Positions 1 through 8,017 of a stretch of DNA of 34,997 nucleotides are shown piece by piece. The number at the start of each line of letters is the position of its first letter. Within the stretch, counting starts at the first letter, position 1. Below the pieces are notes generated by a model that was given only the letters and a program-made list of their open reading frames with translations, did not search any database and was not told where the DNA came from. Origin of the DNA: a virus; IMG/VR virus record IMGVR_UViG_3300005253_000032, positions 1 to 34,997 of that record; one strand, written 5' to 3'. The position numbers were made by a program, and so were the translations under genes.

Positions 1-121
1 CTTATGTCCCATACACAGGAGCTGATGATAATATTAATTTTGGAGCTAACAACTTCTCAGTCGATACTAATGTTCTGTATGTTGACAAGAATAATAACAG
101 GGTTGGGATTGGGATAATAAG
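1..121. repeat. Terminal overlap, copy 1 (circular contig)
   Basis: This segment is identical to 34877-34997 by direct reading. It lies inside the fibre gene, and the frame is continuous when the copies are merged. This is the signature of a circular molecule assembled as a linear contig rather than of a biological terminal repeat. The unique length is 34,876 bp. Confidence 0.95.
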
Positions 122-1820
122 TCCATACTCAGGTTTACATTATCAAGGAGACATTTTTTATTTGACTCCTAATGCTGGTACAGAATCAAATGATAATATA
201 ACAATTAAAAATTATGCAACTGGAAATGGTGCTCCAAATATTATATTAAGAACAGCTGATATAGATGGAGCTTATGGCATAGGTGTTGGTACGTTATCTT
301 TAGTTGGTGGTTCAAAAACAACGCATTATGGTGGAATAGGTGGTGGTGGAGGAGAAATATCTCTCCAAGGTGGGCAAGGAAGAGATGCATCTAATAATCC
401 ATCTGGTTACGCTCCAGTTTTATTGCAGGCCAACGGTGGTAATGTAGGTATTGGAACAGACTCACCAGGCAGACTTTTTGAAGTTTTTGGCTCAGCACCT
501 GTGTTTCGTTTTAGGGATTCAGGACCTACAGGTTCTGCGACTACTGCTTTTATAGAATTTGGCGGAACTGATGGGGGAAGTTGGAATAGGACAGGATATA
601 TTGGAGATGGCTCAAGTGCAAATAAAGATTTGCTTTTAGTTGCAGAAGCAGGAGATTTAAGATTAGGAGATTCAAGTTCTAATTCTGTTTTAACTTTAAG
701 CGGAGGGGTTGCTATATTTTCAGGAGACATAACAGCAAACTCCTTTAACGGAAGTTGGAATGGTTCTGAAGCTTTAGTTAGGGGCAAACCTGATAATGGT
801 TCTGATGCTAAGTTTAAAGACTTATTTCTAACAGATGCAGCATCTGGATTTGATTTTAAATTTAAAGTCTTATCAGCACTTCAGGATGAGGTTTCTATAT
901 TAACTTTTGACACTAGTAATGGGGCGAGGACATTAACTATTACAGCAGACGCAACTGTTAATCAAGATACAAGAACAAGTTCAAGTCCTACATTTATTCA
1001 TCCTTCACTTACTAAATTAACTGTTGATGAACAAGTAGGATTTGGAACTGCTGCTGGAACGGATGTTTGGGAAGTATTAAATATGGAATTTACCAGAGCT
1101 AATAATTTCGGTGGGTGGTATATTGAAAATCTAGCTGCTGATGGAATTTCAAGGTTTAGTGTAGGGATGAATCACATAACTGGAACTAAAGGCGTTTTAT
1201 TTCAATACGACAATGAAGATGGCAGAGCATTAGTTCTAAATAGAAAAGCAACTATTGGAACTATGGAATTGACTACAACAGGAGGAGGAGTTAAAGTACT
1301 AAATGACGGAAATGTGCAAATAGCAGATGCCTACTCAAACGACATAGGAACAGAAAGAGATTTATTAATAAATGCAAGTGGAGATTTAGGTTATGATTCT
1401 TCTTCAATAGTCTTTAAAGAGAATGTAAAGGATATGACTAACGAGATGAGCAGTAAAATCCACCAATTAAGACCTGTAACTTATGATAAAATAAGCGGAA
1501 AGAAAAATCAAATAGGATTAATAGCAGAAGAAGTTTATGAATTATATCCAGAGTTTATCAGTTATAAAAGAGAAGAGATATGGGGAGAATGTTGTTTAGC
1601 TCCTGATGATTGTTATGAGTGTGTAACAGAATATAGGCTAGCTAGAGATAACATAACAGGAGAACTTATACCTGAAACAATTAGTTATAAGAAATTAGTC
1701 ATTCCTTTAATCCAGGAAGTCCAGAATTTAAAAGAAGAGAAATGTGACGATAGATTAACTATTATAGAAAACTGCATAGCAAATTCAAAAGATTTTATAG
1801 AACTAAAGGCGTGTATATAA
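1..1820 (+). CDS. Fibre/spike protein, C-terminal part, with S74 chaperone domain
   Basis: This is the 3' part of the gene that starts at 32908 and crosses the contig join; the whole product is 1262 aa. The frame is open to the left edge, so a TTG at 162 is not a start. The middle has fibre-like Gly/Ser/Asn-rich repeats (NVGIGT, RVGIG, ITANSFNGSWNGS). From about whole-protein residue 1122 there is an S74 (endosialidase-type) intramolecular chaperone: SSSIVFKEN, then LRPVTYD, then IGLIAEEVYELYP, ending in a likely coiled coil (IPLIQEVQNLKEE). In this family the domain trimerises the fibre and cuts itself off at a Ser just before the K-x-N motif; the Ser is present. The role in host attachment is inferred. 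The stop at 1818-1820 is followed 12 nt later by a TnpB-type end sequence. Confidence 0.9.
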   Translation, partial: YVPYTGADDNINFGANNFSVDTNVLYVDKNNNRVGIGIISPYSGLHYQGDIFYLTPNAGTESNDNITIKNYATGNGAPNIILRTADIDGAYGIGVGTLSLVGGSKTTHYGGIGGGGGEISLQGGQGRDASNNPSGYAPVLLQANGGNVGIGTDSPGRLFEVFGSAPVFRFRDSGPTGSATTAFIEFGGTDGGSWNRTGYIGDGSSANKDLLLVAEAGDLRLGDSSSNSVLTLSGGVAIFSGDITANSFNGSWNGSEALVRGKPDNGSDAKFKDLFLTDAASGFDFKFKVLSALQDEVSILTFDTSNGARTLTITADATVNQDTRTSSSPTFIHPSLTKLTVDEQVGFGTAAGTDVWEVLNMEFTRANNFGGWYIENLAADGISRFSVGMNHITGTKGVLFQYDNEDGRALVLNRKATIGTMELTTTGGGVKVLNDGNVQIADAYSNDIGTERDLLINASGDLGYDSSSIVFKENVKDMTNEMSSKIHQLRPVTYDKISGKKNQIGLIAEEVYELYPEFISYKREEIWGECCLAPDDCYECVTEYRLARDNITGELIPETISYKKLVIPLIQEVQNLKEEKCDDRLTIIENCIANSKDFIELKACI

Positions 1821-1831
1821 TGAAAAATGCA

Positions 1832-1871
1832 AAGTAAAATAATCCCACCATCTAAAGATGGGGGCTTTTAA
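1832..1871 (+). repeat. L-type end a (TnpB right-end-like hairpin)
   Basis: A 40-bp block identical to 6863-6902. It holds a hairpin with a CTAAAG loop (CCATC TAAA GATGG) and ends in GGGGGCTTTT. In reverse complement it matches the sequence at the 3' end of tnpB (29701-29733). It forms the left border of a 300-bp unit closed by the R module at 2077. It could also act as a terminator for the fibre gene. Confidence 0.75.
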
Positions 1872-1875
1872 AAAA

Positions 1876-2106
1876 ATGGCAAAGAAAAAATACGACGAAA
1901 CGGATGAGGATTTTATAGTATCTGTCCGCTGGTTAGATGGCTATTTTGAAAGTTTTAGAGCCAGACAAATTCGTATTAGTGAAACTTTAATTTGGCTTCG
2001 TTTAAAAAATCACAAAAATAGGAATATTCCTTTGAAAAATGTAAGATGGTACTCAGTGTATCCAGAAAGTCACGAGGAGGTGAGTGGCAATTCCTCCCAT
2101 AAATAA
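1876..2106 (+). CDS. Hypothetical 76-aa cargo protein of element a
   Basis: No family is recognised. The product is a mixed charged and aromatic soluble protein (VRWLDGYFESF, IWLRLKN, VRWYSVYPES), perhaps a small beta-rich fold. An ATG at 1858 lies inside the L-type hairpin, so ATG 1876 is preferred. The last residues, EVSGNSSHK, are encoded by the R module, and the stop codon sits in that module's TAAA loop. The gene fills the space between the L and R ends, on the strand opposite to tnpB in the equivalent element at 29.7-30.9 kb. Confidence 0.7.
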   Translation: MAKKKYDETDEDFIVSVRWLDGYFESFRARQIRISETLIWLRLKNHKNRNIPLKNVRWYSVYPESHEEVSGNSSHK

Positions 2107-2133
2107 ATTTATGGGTATCCTCAGCACACGATT
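2077..2133 (+). promoter_or_regulatory. R module a: Shine-Dalgarno plus stop-in-loop hairpin before ATG 2134
   Basis: GAGGTGAG at 2077-2084 is followed by a perfect 8-bp hairpin CCCATAAA-TAAA-TTTATGGG (2096-2115), TATCC, and then ATTATG. The upstream ORF stops at 2104-2106 in the loop. No other Shine-Dalgarno sequence precedes ATG 2134. The outer stem is weak in this copy. Confidence 0.7.
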
Positions 2134-2769
2134 ATGAAAAAATGGACACTATATATAATAATGGCTTTGTTGATGTTCACAATAGTTTCAGCAATAAAAG
2201 AATGCGAAGATATACAGTTAGTGAAAGAAATACCTTGTCAAATAACAGCGACATGGAATTATACAATACCATGCAATTCGCACAATGCAACGGTTTACAA
2301 CAGCACAAACAACAACATAATCAATTACACTTTCCAAAGTTTAGGAGAATCCCCTTTATGTGTTTTCGATTGGAACGTAACAACATTAGGATCATACAGT
2401 TATATAGTAGATACTGGAGATACTGGAAATATAACTGTAGAGAGGCAGAATAATATGATAGCTATAATAATAGGATTAATATTTGTAATGATTTTCTTTT
2501 TAGCATTGGGATTCATATTTGATAAACTAGGAGCTAAACTATTTGGATATGGAATTGCATTTATACAATTATTAAATATAGTTTATATCTTATATATCAA
2601 CGAATTAAATCAATCTTTAGCACCAATATTAAGAATAAATTTCATTTCAATATTATGGCTATCTTTTGGAGTAGGTATGATTAGTATAATAAGACTATCC
2701 ATATCTTTAATTAGTATGGGTAAAGGTGCAGATGATCCAAAAGAAGATAAAAAATGGGGAAGAGGTTAA
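2134..2769 (+). CDS. Secreted-domain membrane protein, 211 aa
   Basis: It has an N-terminal signal or anchor (MKKWTLYIIMALLMF, residues 1-20) and an external domain of about 85 residues with four Cys and many N-x-S/T sequons (NYT, NAT, NST, NVT, NIT). Three or four transmembrane helices follow from about residue 105, and the tail is charged (DDPKEDKKWGRG). No family is recognised. It is probably a virion envelope or host-membrane assembly protein. Its start lies directly behind R module a. It overlaps no real gene, although a second frame inside it is open by chance. Confidence 0.8.
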   Translation: MKKWTLYIIMALLMFTIVSAIKECEDIQLVKEIPCQITATWNYTIPCNSHNATVYNSTNNNIINYTFQSLGESPLCVFDWNVTTLGSYSYIVDTGDTGNITVERQNNMIAIIIGLIFVMIFFLALGFIFDKLGAKLFGYGIAFIQLLNIVYILYINELNQSLAPILRINFISILWLSFGVGMISIIRLSISLISMGKGADDPKEDKKWGRG

Positions 2770-2771
2770 AA

Positions 2772-2957
2772 ATGGTTAGGGGAAATAATTTAGTTAAAAT
2801 TAGGCCCTCAAAAGAATTCAATGATATAATAAATTTCATAAGGGCTAAGTGCATATTAGAGGGTAAAATACCACCTTCAAAAGCAAGGATAACACAAGCA
2901 ATAGCAAAGAAGATAAACAAGGAGGAATTATTAAGAAATGAGTTTATTCGGTTCTAA
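2772..2957 (+). CDS. Small basic protein, possible DNA-binding, 61 aa
   Basis: The product begins MVRGNNLVKIRPSKEF and continues with a predicted two-helix region (NDIINFIRAKCILEG, ITQAIAKKI). It is rich in Lys and Arg. The layout of a short strand followed by helices could be a ribbon-helix-helix or HTH-type fold, but no family match is claimed. The preceding GAGG site at 2762-2765 supports ATG 2772 over ATG 2754. Its 3' end overlaps the next gene by 20 bp, showing translational coupling. Confidence 0.65.
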   Translation: MVRGNNLVKIRPSKEFNDIINFIRAKCILEGKIPPSKARITQAIAKKINKEELLRNEFIRF

Positions 2958-3447
2958 AAAAGCACAGGCAGAAAATTATATAGCAGTAGCAATATTCTTA
3001 TTGATATTTGGGTTTATTTCTGTATTAGCAACTTTTATGTGGTTAGAGTTTATAGATGCCTTTACAGCTGCAGGATATTATGAAGGGCAGATGGAAGAAA
3101 CAGGAAACAAATTTTTAGCTACTTTAAAATTATATGATACAATTATTGTTCTCATTATGATTGTTCTATTAATAGGAGTTGGATTAACTTCATATAAACT
3201 AAGAACTTCACCTGCCTTTTTTATAATCACTTTAATAACAGCAGCGATAACAGGTTTTGTAAGTTTTTTCTTTAATTTTATATTTATAGAATTAGTGAAT
3301 GATGATTTATTTGCTGCTACTTTAGTTTTCTTTCCTAAAACAATGTTGATAAATACTAATCTTCATTGGATTACATTAGCAGCTATAATAATAGGATCAA
3401 TCACATTATACGCAAAAAGGGATTCAGGTGAGTTAGTACAGCAATAG
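2938..3447 (+). CDS. Four-helix membrane protein with prepilin-like N-terminus, 169 aa
   Basis: The N-terminus MSLFGSKKAQAENYIAVA resembles archaeal class III (prepilin/archaellin) signals: a short basic leader, K-A-Q, Glu near position +3, then a hydrophobic helix. Three further transmembrane segments follow (about residues 65-85, 92-116 and 140-158), which pilins lack. A tail GELVQQ ends the protein. The function is unknown. A GGAGG site (2921-2925) is 12 nt upstream of the start. It is probably envelope-associated. Confidence 0.75.
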   Translation: MSLFGSKKAQAENYIAVAIFLLIFGFISVLATFMWLEFIDAFTAAGYYEGQMEETGNKFLATLKLYDTIIVLIMIVLLIGVGLTSYKLRTSPAFFIITLITAAITGFVSFFFNFIFIELVNDDLFAATLVFFPKTMLINTNLHWITLAAIIIGSITLYAKRDSGELVQQ

Positions 3448-3487
3448 CAGCAGTTACTTTTATATTTGCGACTAAGGTGATTAAAAA

Positions 3488-3586
3488 ATGGAAGAAGAAG
3501 ATGAGTTCAAACCAAAGAATCAAAAAGAAATGAATAAACAGATAAAAAGAGGTTTAGAGGAAGAGGATTATCCAATAGCAGGTTAA
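3488..3586 (+). CDS. Short acidic/charged peptide, 32 aa
   Basis: ATG 3488 follows AAGGTGATTAAAAA, a usable Shine-Dalgarno site. The peptide is highly charged (MEEEDEFKPKNQKEMNK...) with no recognisable motif. It is placed between two real genes with near-zero spacing (stop 3586, next ATG 3588), which is the main support. Function unknown. Confidence 0.5.
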   Translation: MEEEDEFKPKNQKEMNKQIKRGLEEEDYPIAG

Positions 3587-3587
3587 G

Positions 3588-3704
3588 ATGAAAGAACACT
3601 CAAAATGTTTCACTTGCAATTACAAAAGAGTAAATGCAGATAGTGATCCTTGTGTAGTATGTTTATTAGATGGAAAGTTCAAGGCATATGAGGAAACCCA
3701 ATGA
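3588..3704 (+). CDS. Mini zinc-finger protein, 38 aa
   Basis: Two CxxC pairs (CFTC and CVVC, 15 residues apart) make a zinc-ribbon-like knuckle. Short proteins of this pattern are common in phages and archaeal viruses. It starts one base after the previous stop, and its own stop overlaps the ATG of the next gene (ATGA at 3701-3704), so it is translationally coupled to the surface glycoprotein. The role is unknown; nucleic-acid or protein binding is likely. Confidence 0.65.
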   Translation: MKEHSKCFTCNYKRVNADSDPCVVCLLDGKFKAYEETQ

Positions 3705-6700
3705 AAAAATTATTTATCTCATTAATCATTCTTGTTGTTTTAAGTAATCTTGTTTTTGCAGTTGATGTTATTTTTCAATCTACCGAAGCAGAATTATTAG
3801 ATACATCTGTGTTAAAGACTATTAGTGGTGCTTCTACTAATTTTAATGGAGGGGGTGCAAATGTTGTACTTTTTAAAGAAAGGCCTGATACTTACAGACC
3901 TTTAATGAATTGGAATTACACATTTGCTTCTATTCCTGATGGTGCAACTATAACTAATGTTACAATACAAATAGTAGTATCTACTTTCGATGGTAATCCT
4001 ATTACACCAGAAGTATTCCCTATAAATGTTTCGTGGGATGAAGGAAGCGAGGATTTTACCGCAGGTAATGCTTCGTGGGATTATCCAAAAGATGGTAGTC
4101 CATACTGGGCAGGGGGTAATTACAGCATCAATACTTCTTTCCAATTATTAGTTAATCCACAAGAAATAAATAGTACAGGTAGATTTAATTTTTCATATAA
4201 TTTAACTTATTGGCAAAAGTTTTTCGATAGAGAATATGACGGAGTATATTATGGTGAACTTTGGAGAGGAACAAACGAAGAATACATAGCAGGAGGAGAT
4301 AGTTCAGCTTATTTTAGAAGTTCAAATTATTCAGTAGCTACAGACAGGCCTACGCTATTTGTAAGTTATATAATACCAAGAGGGGAAGTAACACCAACAA
4401 TAGTTGCACCAAGTCCTGATGATGGAGATTTCATAAATAATGCAAACCCAATAATAAATATTTCACATAATGGAACAGACATAAAATATTACTTGTATTT
4501 CGGGAATGTTTTAAATCTCAACGAAACACATTTAGTTTTGAATAATGTTGATGAAACAGGCCCAGGATACAGAACCTATACTGATACCTTAAGTAGTGCA
4601 ACATATTACTATAAGGCTAAAGTTAGAAATACATCAAATAATAATTTTTCGTCAAATACAACAATAAGAAACTTTACAGTTGATTTAATAAACCCAACAT
4701 TAGCCACAGATTTTATTAATGATTCTTTGATTTTTAATAAAAATCTTACGGGACAATTCAACTTCTCCGATAATATTGGGATACATTCATATAATATATC
4801 CATTGATGGAATAACTATCTTTAATCGTACAAATATTCAAAATACCATTTATCTGTTTAATTTAAGCTATAACATAAGTACTTTATCAATAGGCAAACAT
4901 TCTTTAGGGGTTGAATGGGCGGATGGACATACATCAAATAAATTAGGTGGGGATTATGAAGTATCCAATGGACTATTCAACGATTATCTAAAATATGATT
5001 TCTATGATAGTGGAAATATAAAAACAAAATTAAAATTTAAATCAATCTTTGATGAATGGTATTCGGAGAAAAGAACAGATAGATATATACAAATCCTAGA
5101 ACCTGCAATACCCTCAGATACAATAACCTTAGTGGAAGAATCAGACATACCTATTTATATAGTCTATAAAGAAGGCAGTTATAATGATTATTGGATAATA
5201 ATGGGGAATCATTGGAAAGATTATGTATTGGAAAATGAACCAAATATACAGGTTTCAATAGAAAGAATAAATGATTATAAGGTTGAAATAACAATAAGCG
5301 GAATAAAAAACAAAAATAAATTAATTTTTAGTTCTGTAGGAGATTTAAACATAGTGACAAGAGAATATTCTTTTTATGCTATAAATATGACTGAATCCTT
5401 TGATGCTCTAATAACAGAAGGTTTTGAATTCTCTTTAGATTTAACTGTTGATTTTGGAAATATAGAATTTGATATTAGTGGAATAACACCAACTGGAACT
5501 TTACAATGGAATGGAACAAATTTTACAACAACATTAGTAAGTTTCGATTCAACCGCAAGCTCTTTCAGAAAAACATTTAGCCCCATAGATATAGAAACAA
5601 AAGAAACAATAACTCATAACTGGTGGTTTAATTTTTCAACATTCACAGATGGATTCATAAGAACAAATAATGTATCGCAGATTGCATCATCAATAAATGT
5701 AAATGTATGCAATACAACATTTACAAATTACACAATATTAAATTTAAGCTATTTTGATGAAGTGAATGATGCACCCATAGCTATTACAAACGCTTATCAA
5801 TTAGCTATATTTGATGGGACATTCTATTATAATCAAACAGGCTCATTCGTAAATAATATAACAAGTAGTTTTTGCACAAATTTAAATCCTTTAGAAATAA
5901 CCTATAATTGGGATATGTGGGGTTTATTGACATTATCAAAATCTGGCTATATAACTAGAGTTTTGGATATTGATAAAGGAGTGCCTATAGCATTAAGCAA
6001 CAACCCCACAACAAATTTATCTTTATTCTTAGTAGGAACTCTAAACTCCTCAACAGTAACATACAATTGGCAAACAACAAGATTTCAGCCTATAGATGGG
6101 ATTATGAGAATATTTAAATGTAATGCAGACGGAACACAGGATTTAGTGGAAAGTACACCAATAATATCAGGGGTAGCAACAGCAAACATACAATTACTGT
6201 TACAAACATATTCTTATGATGTAATAATAAATGGAGTAGTATTTAAAGATTTACAGAGTTATAGCAGATGCCATGTAGAATCAACAACAGAAAGAACATT
6301 CTTTGTAGATGTTGATCCTATAGATATTGCACCCTTAATTGGGTTAGCCGGAATAATATGCACGTTAGAAGAGAGCGCAATAAACAATTCTGTAACAATG
6401 AGGTGGACAACAAATCCAGAACAAACAGGTTATGTAACTGGATGTATAGTTGCAGACAGAAGAACAATAAGGGGAAGTGTAAATGTATTGAATAATTGCT
6501 CTATTGAATCAGAAGGATTTACAAGAACATTAGCAGTTCCTGTGGTAGATGGGAACACTTACATAGTTAAGGGAAGATTAGAACAAGGAAATAATATAAT
6601 AATATGTGATGATACAGTTATATTAACCCCAGGACAAGCCCAGGGGGGACTATTTGGGGTATCTGGACTAATGGGGGTAATATTCTTAGTTGTTTCATTA

Positions 6701-6868
6701 GCATTAATATATGCCTCAGATGGAGAATTTATGTTAGCAGGTGGTGCAATAGGATTAATCGTTTCATGGTTTTTAGGAATTTTAGTATTTGATTGGATAG
6801 TGGTATCTGGAATTATATTTTTCTTTGCTTTAATAGCCATAACAGGGAGGTACACAAGAAAGAAGTAA
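3701..6868 (+). CDS. Surface glycoprotein with DNRLRE-type N-terminal domain, 1055 aa
   Basis: It has a signal peptide at residues 1-20 (MKKLFISLIILVVLSNLVFA). Residues about 21-225 match the layout of DNRLRE (disaggregatase-related) beta-sandwiches: a leading strand with LLDTSVLK, RPLMNWN and SIPDGATITNVTIQI, a W-x-E-type SWDEGSEDF, NASWDYPKDGSPYW, and closing RPTLFVSY. Several Ig/fibronectin-like stretches and many N-glycosylation sequons follow. The C-terminus has three hydrophobic helices (from about residue 980) and a basic tail (YTRKK), so the bulk faces outward. It is likely the main spike or adhesin, comparable in place and size to the large VP4-type proteins of spindle viruses. The stop codon lies inside L-type end b. 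Confidence 0.85.
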   Translation: MKKLFISLIILVVLSNLVFAVDVIFQSTEAELLDTSVLKTISGASTNFNGGGANVVLFKERPDTYRPLMNWNYTFASIPDGATITNVTIQIVVSTFDGNPITPEVFPINVSWDEGSEDFTAGNASWDYPKDGSPYWAGGNYSINTSFQLLVNPQEINSTGRFNFSYNLTYWQKFFDREYDGVYYGELWRGTNEEYIAGGDSSAYFRSSNYSVATDRPTLFVSYIIPRGEVTPTIVAPSPDDGDFINNANPIINISHNGTDIKYYLYFGNVLNLNETHLVLNNVDETGPGYRTYTDTLSSATYYYKAKVRNTSNNNFSSNTTIRNFTVDLINPTLATDFINDSLIFNKNLTGQFNFSDNIGIHSYNISIDGITIFNRTNIQNTIYLFNLSYNISTLSIGKHSLGVEWADGHTSNKLGGDYEVSNGLFNDYLKYDFYDSGNIKTKLKFKSIFDEWYSEKRTDRYIQILEPAIPSDTITLVEESDIPIYIVYKEGSYNDYWIIMGNHWKDYVLENEPNIQVSIERINDYKVEITISGIKNKNKLIFSSVGDLNIVTREYSFYAINMTESFDALITEGFEFSLDLTVDFGNIEFDISGITPTGTLQWNGTNFTTTLVSFDSTASSFRKTFSPIDIETKETITHNWWFNFSTFTDGFIRTNNVSQIASSINVNVCNTTFTNYTILNLSYFDEVNDAPIAITNAYQLAIFDGTFYYNQTGSFVNNITSSFCTNLNPLEITYNWDMWGLLTLSKSGYITRVLDIDKGVPIALSNNPTTNLSLFLVGTLNSSTVTYNWQTTRFQPIDGIMRIFKCNADGTQDLVESTPIISGVATANIQLLLQTYSYDVIINGVVFKDLQSYSRCHVESTTERTFFVDVDPIDIAPLIGLAGIICTLEESAINNSVTMRWTTNPEQTGYVTGCIVADRRTIRGSVNVLNNCSIESEGFTRTLAVPVVDGNTYIVKGRLEQGNNIIICDDTVILTPGQAQGGLFGVSGLMGVIFLVVSLALIYASDGEFMLAGGAIGLIVSWFLGILVFDWIVVSGIIFFFALIAITGRYTRKK

Positions 6869-6902
6869 AATAATCCCACCATCTAAAGATGGGGGCTTTT
6901 AA
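6863..6902 (+). repeat. L-type end b
   Basis: Identical over 40 bp to 1832-1871. The block includes the last sense codon and the stop of the glycoprotein gene (AAG TAA), so the insertion boundary lies within or just before the stop. A GGAGGTTAAG ribosome site follows at 6905-6914. It pairs with the R module at 7038. Confidence 0.75.
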
Positions 6903-6917
6903 CAGGAGGTTAAGAAC

Positions 6918-7067
6918 ATGCATCCAAGACAACAAAAAGAAATTATTGAAGAAATGCTTGAAGATGATGCTCTGTTAATCAACTCAGGCATATTTGAAAT
7001 TAAGGGTAAAAAGTACACCCTTACTATTGAAGTCAAAGAGGTGAAGCCAAATTCCTCCCACGACTAA
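6918..7067 (+). CDS. Small cargo protein of element b, 49 aa
   Basis: It begins MHPRQQKEIIEEMLEDDALL, then IFEIKGKKYTLTIEVKEV, and ends PNSSHD, encoded by the R module; the stop is in the hairpin loop at 7065-7067. A helix followed by a beta hairpin is expected. It has a good Shine-Dalgarno site (AGGAGG, 8 nt before ATG). No family is recognised. It replaces tnpB between ends of the tnpB type. Confidence 0.65.
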   Translation: MHPRQQKEIIEEMLEDDALLINSGIFEIKGKKYTLTIEVKEVKPNSSHD

Positions 7068-7097
7068 AGTCATGGGTATCCGAAGCGAAGGTGTTTT
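7038..7097 (+). promoter_or_regulatory. R module b before ATG 7098
   Basis: GAGGTGA is at 7038-7044. The hairpin CCCACGAC-TAAA-GTCATGGG is at 7057-7076, with one C/A mismatch, then TATCC. Unlike other copies it also carries a local AAGGTG site 4 nt before ATG 7098, and no outer stem is visible. Confidence 0.65.
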
Positions 7098-7553
7098 ATG
7101 AAACTATTAAGACACCCAGTTGCAGCTATGATTTTATTAGCTACATTGATAGGTTTACTGATACCTGTGTATAGAGCTTTAGAAAAAGGATATGGGATAA
7201 CAGAATCAGATACTAAAACAATAACTTCAATAACTACAGGAAATGTTACTACAGGAAATATATTAGATCAATTTGAAAATCTAAGATTAATCAATGGCAT
7301 ATCAGATATCAGTTCAAGTATAACTAAAATTACAACAGGTTCTAATGTTATAGATTTACTTGGAGGTTTAGCAGGTGTAGGATTAGGAACTTTAAAAACT
7401 GTTTTTGGATTAATAACAATTCCATATGATATTGCCCATATTATATCTGTATATTATGGTGCAGATTTCCCTAACTTCAATGGACTTGTAGCTATGATTA
7501 TAGTATATGTAGGATTCATATTACTATCAGCATATTTAAGGAAGGATGTATAA
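7098..7553 (+). CDS. Membrane protein, 151 aa, upstream of coat genes
   Basis: It has an N-terminal helix (HPVAAMILLATLIGLLIPVY), a Ser/Thr/Gly-rich middle (ITSITTGNVTTGN), a glycine-rich hydrophobic segment (LLGGLAGVGLG) and a C-terminal helix ending AYLRKDV. This suggests two or three membrane passes with an exposed loop of about 60 residues. It lies 2 bp from the next gene and is part of the virion-core operon. It is probably a minor envelope protein; no family is recognised. Confidence 0.75.
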   Translation: MKLLRHPVAAMILLATLIGLLIPVYRALEKGYGITESDTKTITSITTGNVTTGNILDQFENLRLINGISDISSSITKITTGSNVIDLLGGLAGVGLGTLKTVFGLITIPYDIAHIISVYYGADFPNFNGLVAMIIVYVGFILLSAYLRKDV

Positions 7554-7555
7554 TA

Positions 7556-7921
7556 ATGCCAGGATTTATTAATGGAACAACAAATGTAACGATAGAGATA
7601 CTTGAAGATATAGTCAATGTTTCAAACTATCCTGAATTTGTAATAAAGGTAAACGAGAATATATATAATGGAGTATTCTGGTTTATAATGCTCTGTGTAT
7701 TATGGATTATCTTATTTAGAGCAGCAAATAAAGCAAAAGACCAACCTTTGAATAATGCAATGTATTCAGGGGCATTAGTTTCAATAGTAGCATTTTTATC
7801 CAGGGCCATAACAGCAACTATATCCGGAACAAAATTTTCCTTAATCAACGACCATCAACTATGGATATTTCCAATAATAACTATTATTCTAGCGACTATT
7901 ATATGGAGCATTAAGGATTAG
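7556..7921 (+). CDS. Three-helix membrane protein, 121 aa
   Basis: A short N-terminal outside segment with sequons (NGT, NVT, NVS) is followed by three helices, near residues 38-56, 70-90 and 98-117, with a conserved-looking basic loop (FRAANKAKDQPLNN). No family is recognised. It sits immediately before the coat-protein promoter. It is likely a minor membrane protein in the virion or its assembly site. Confidence 0.75.
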   Translation: MPGFINGTTNVTIEILEDIVNVSNYPEFVIKVNENIYNGVFWFIMLCVLWIILFRAANKAKDQPLNNAMYSGALVSIVAFLSRAITATISGTKFSLINDHQLWIFPIITIILATIIWSIKD

Positions 7922-7934
7922 GGTATTTGTACCC
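7921..7934 (+). terminator. Short hairpin at the end of the 7.1-7.9 kb genes
   Basis: GGGTA-TTTG-TACCC starts at the last base of the stop codon of the preceding gene. There is no long T tract, so termination is uncertain. Confidence 0.3.
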
Positions 7935-7947
7935 TTGTACCCATAGA

Positions 7948-8006
7948 TTTATAAACATTATACTATAGATAGATAACTTAAATAGGATGGCTGCCTACAG
8001 CCGGAG
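7948..8006 (+). promoter_or_regulatory. Coat-gene promoter and leader hairpin
   Basis: A TATA box TTTATAAA lies at 7948-7955, predicting a start near 7980. The leader has a perfect hairpin GGCTG-CCTA-CAGCC (7989-8002) directly followed by GGAG (8003-8006). The hairpin may stabilise or expose the ribosome site of a highly expressed message. Confidence 0.55.
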
Positions 8007-8017
8007 ATGATTAGAAA

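Noticed and set aside
162-1820. Independent gene starting at TTG 162
   Set aside because: The frame is open to base 1 and continues from the end of the window across the circular join.
2077-2133. R modules as plain transcription terminators
   Set aside because: No T tract follows the hairpin; instead TATCC and a start codon follow, and the module starts with a Shine-Dalgarno site. The L ends, which finish in CTTTT, could still terminate.
2142-2453. 103-aa frame inside the 211-aa membrane protein
   Set aside because: It lies wholly within a gene with signal peptide, sequons and membrane helices, and has no ribosome site or recognisable pattern of its own.
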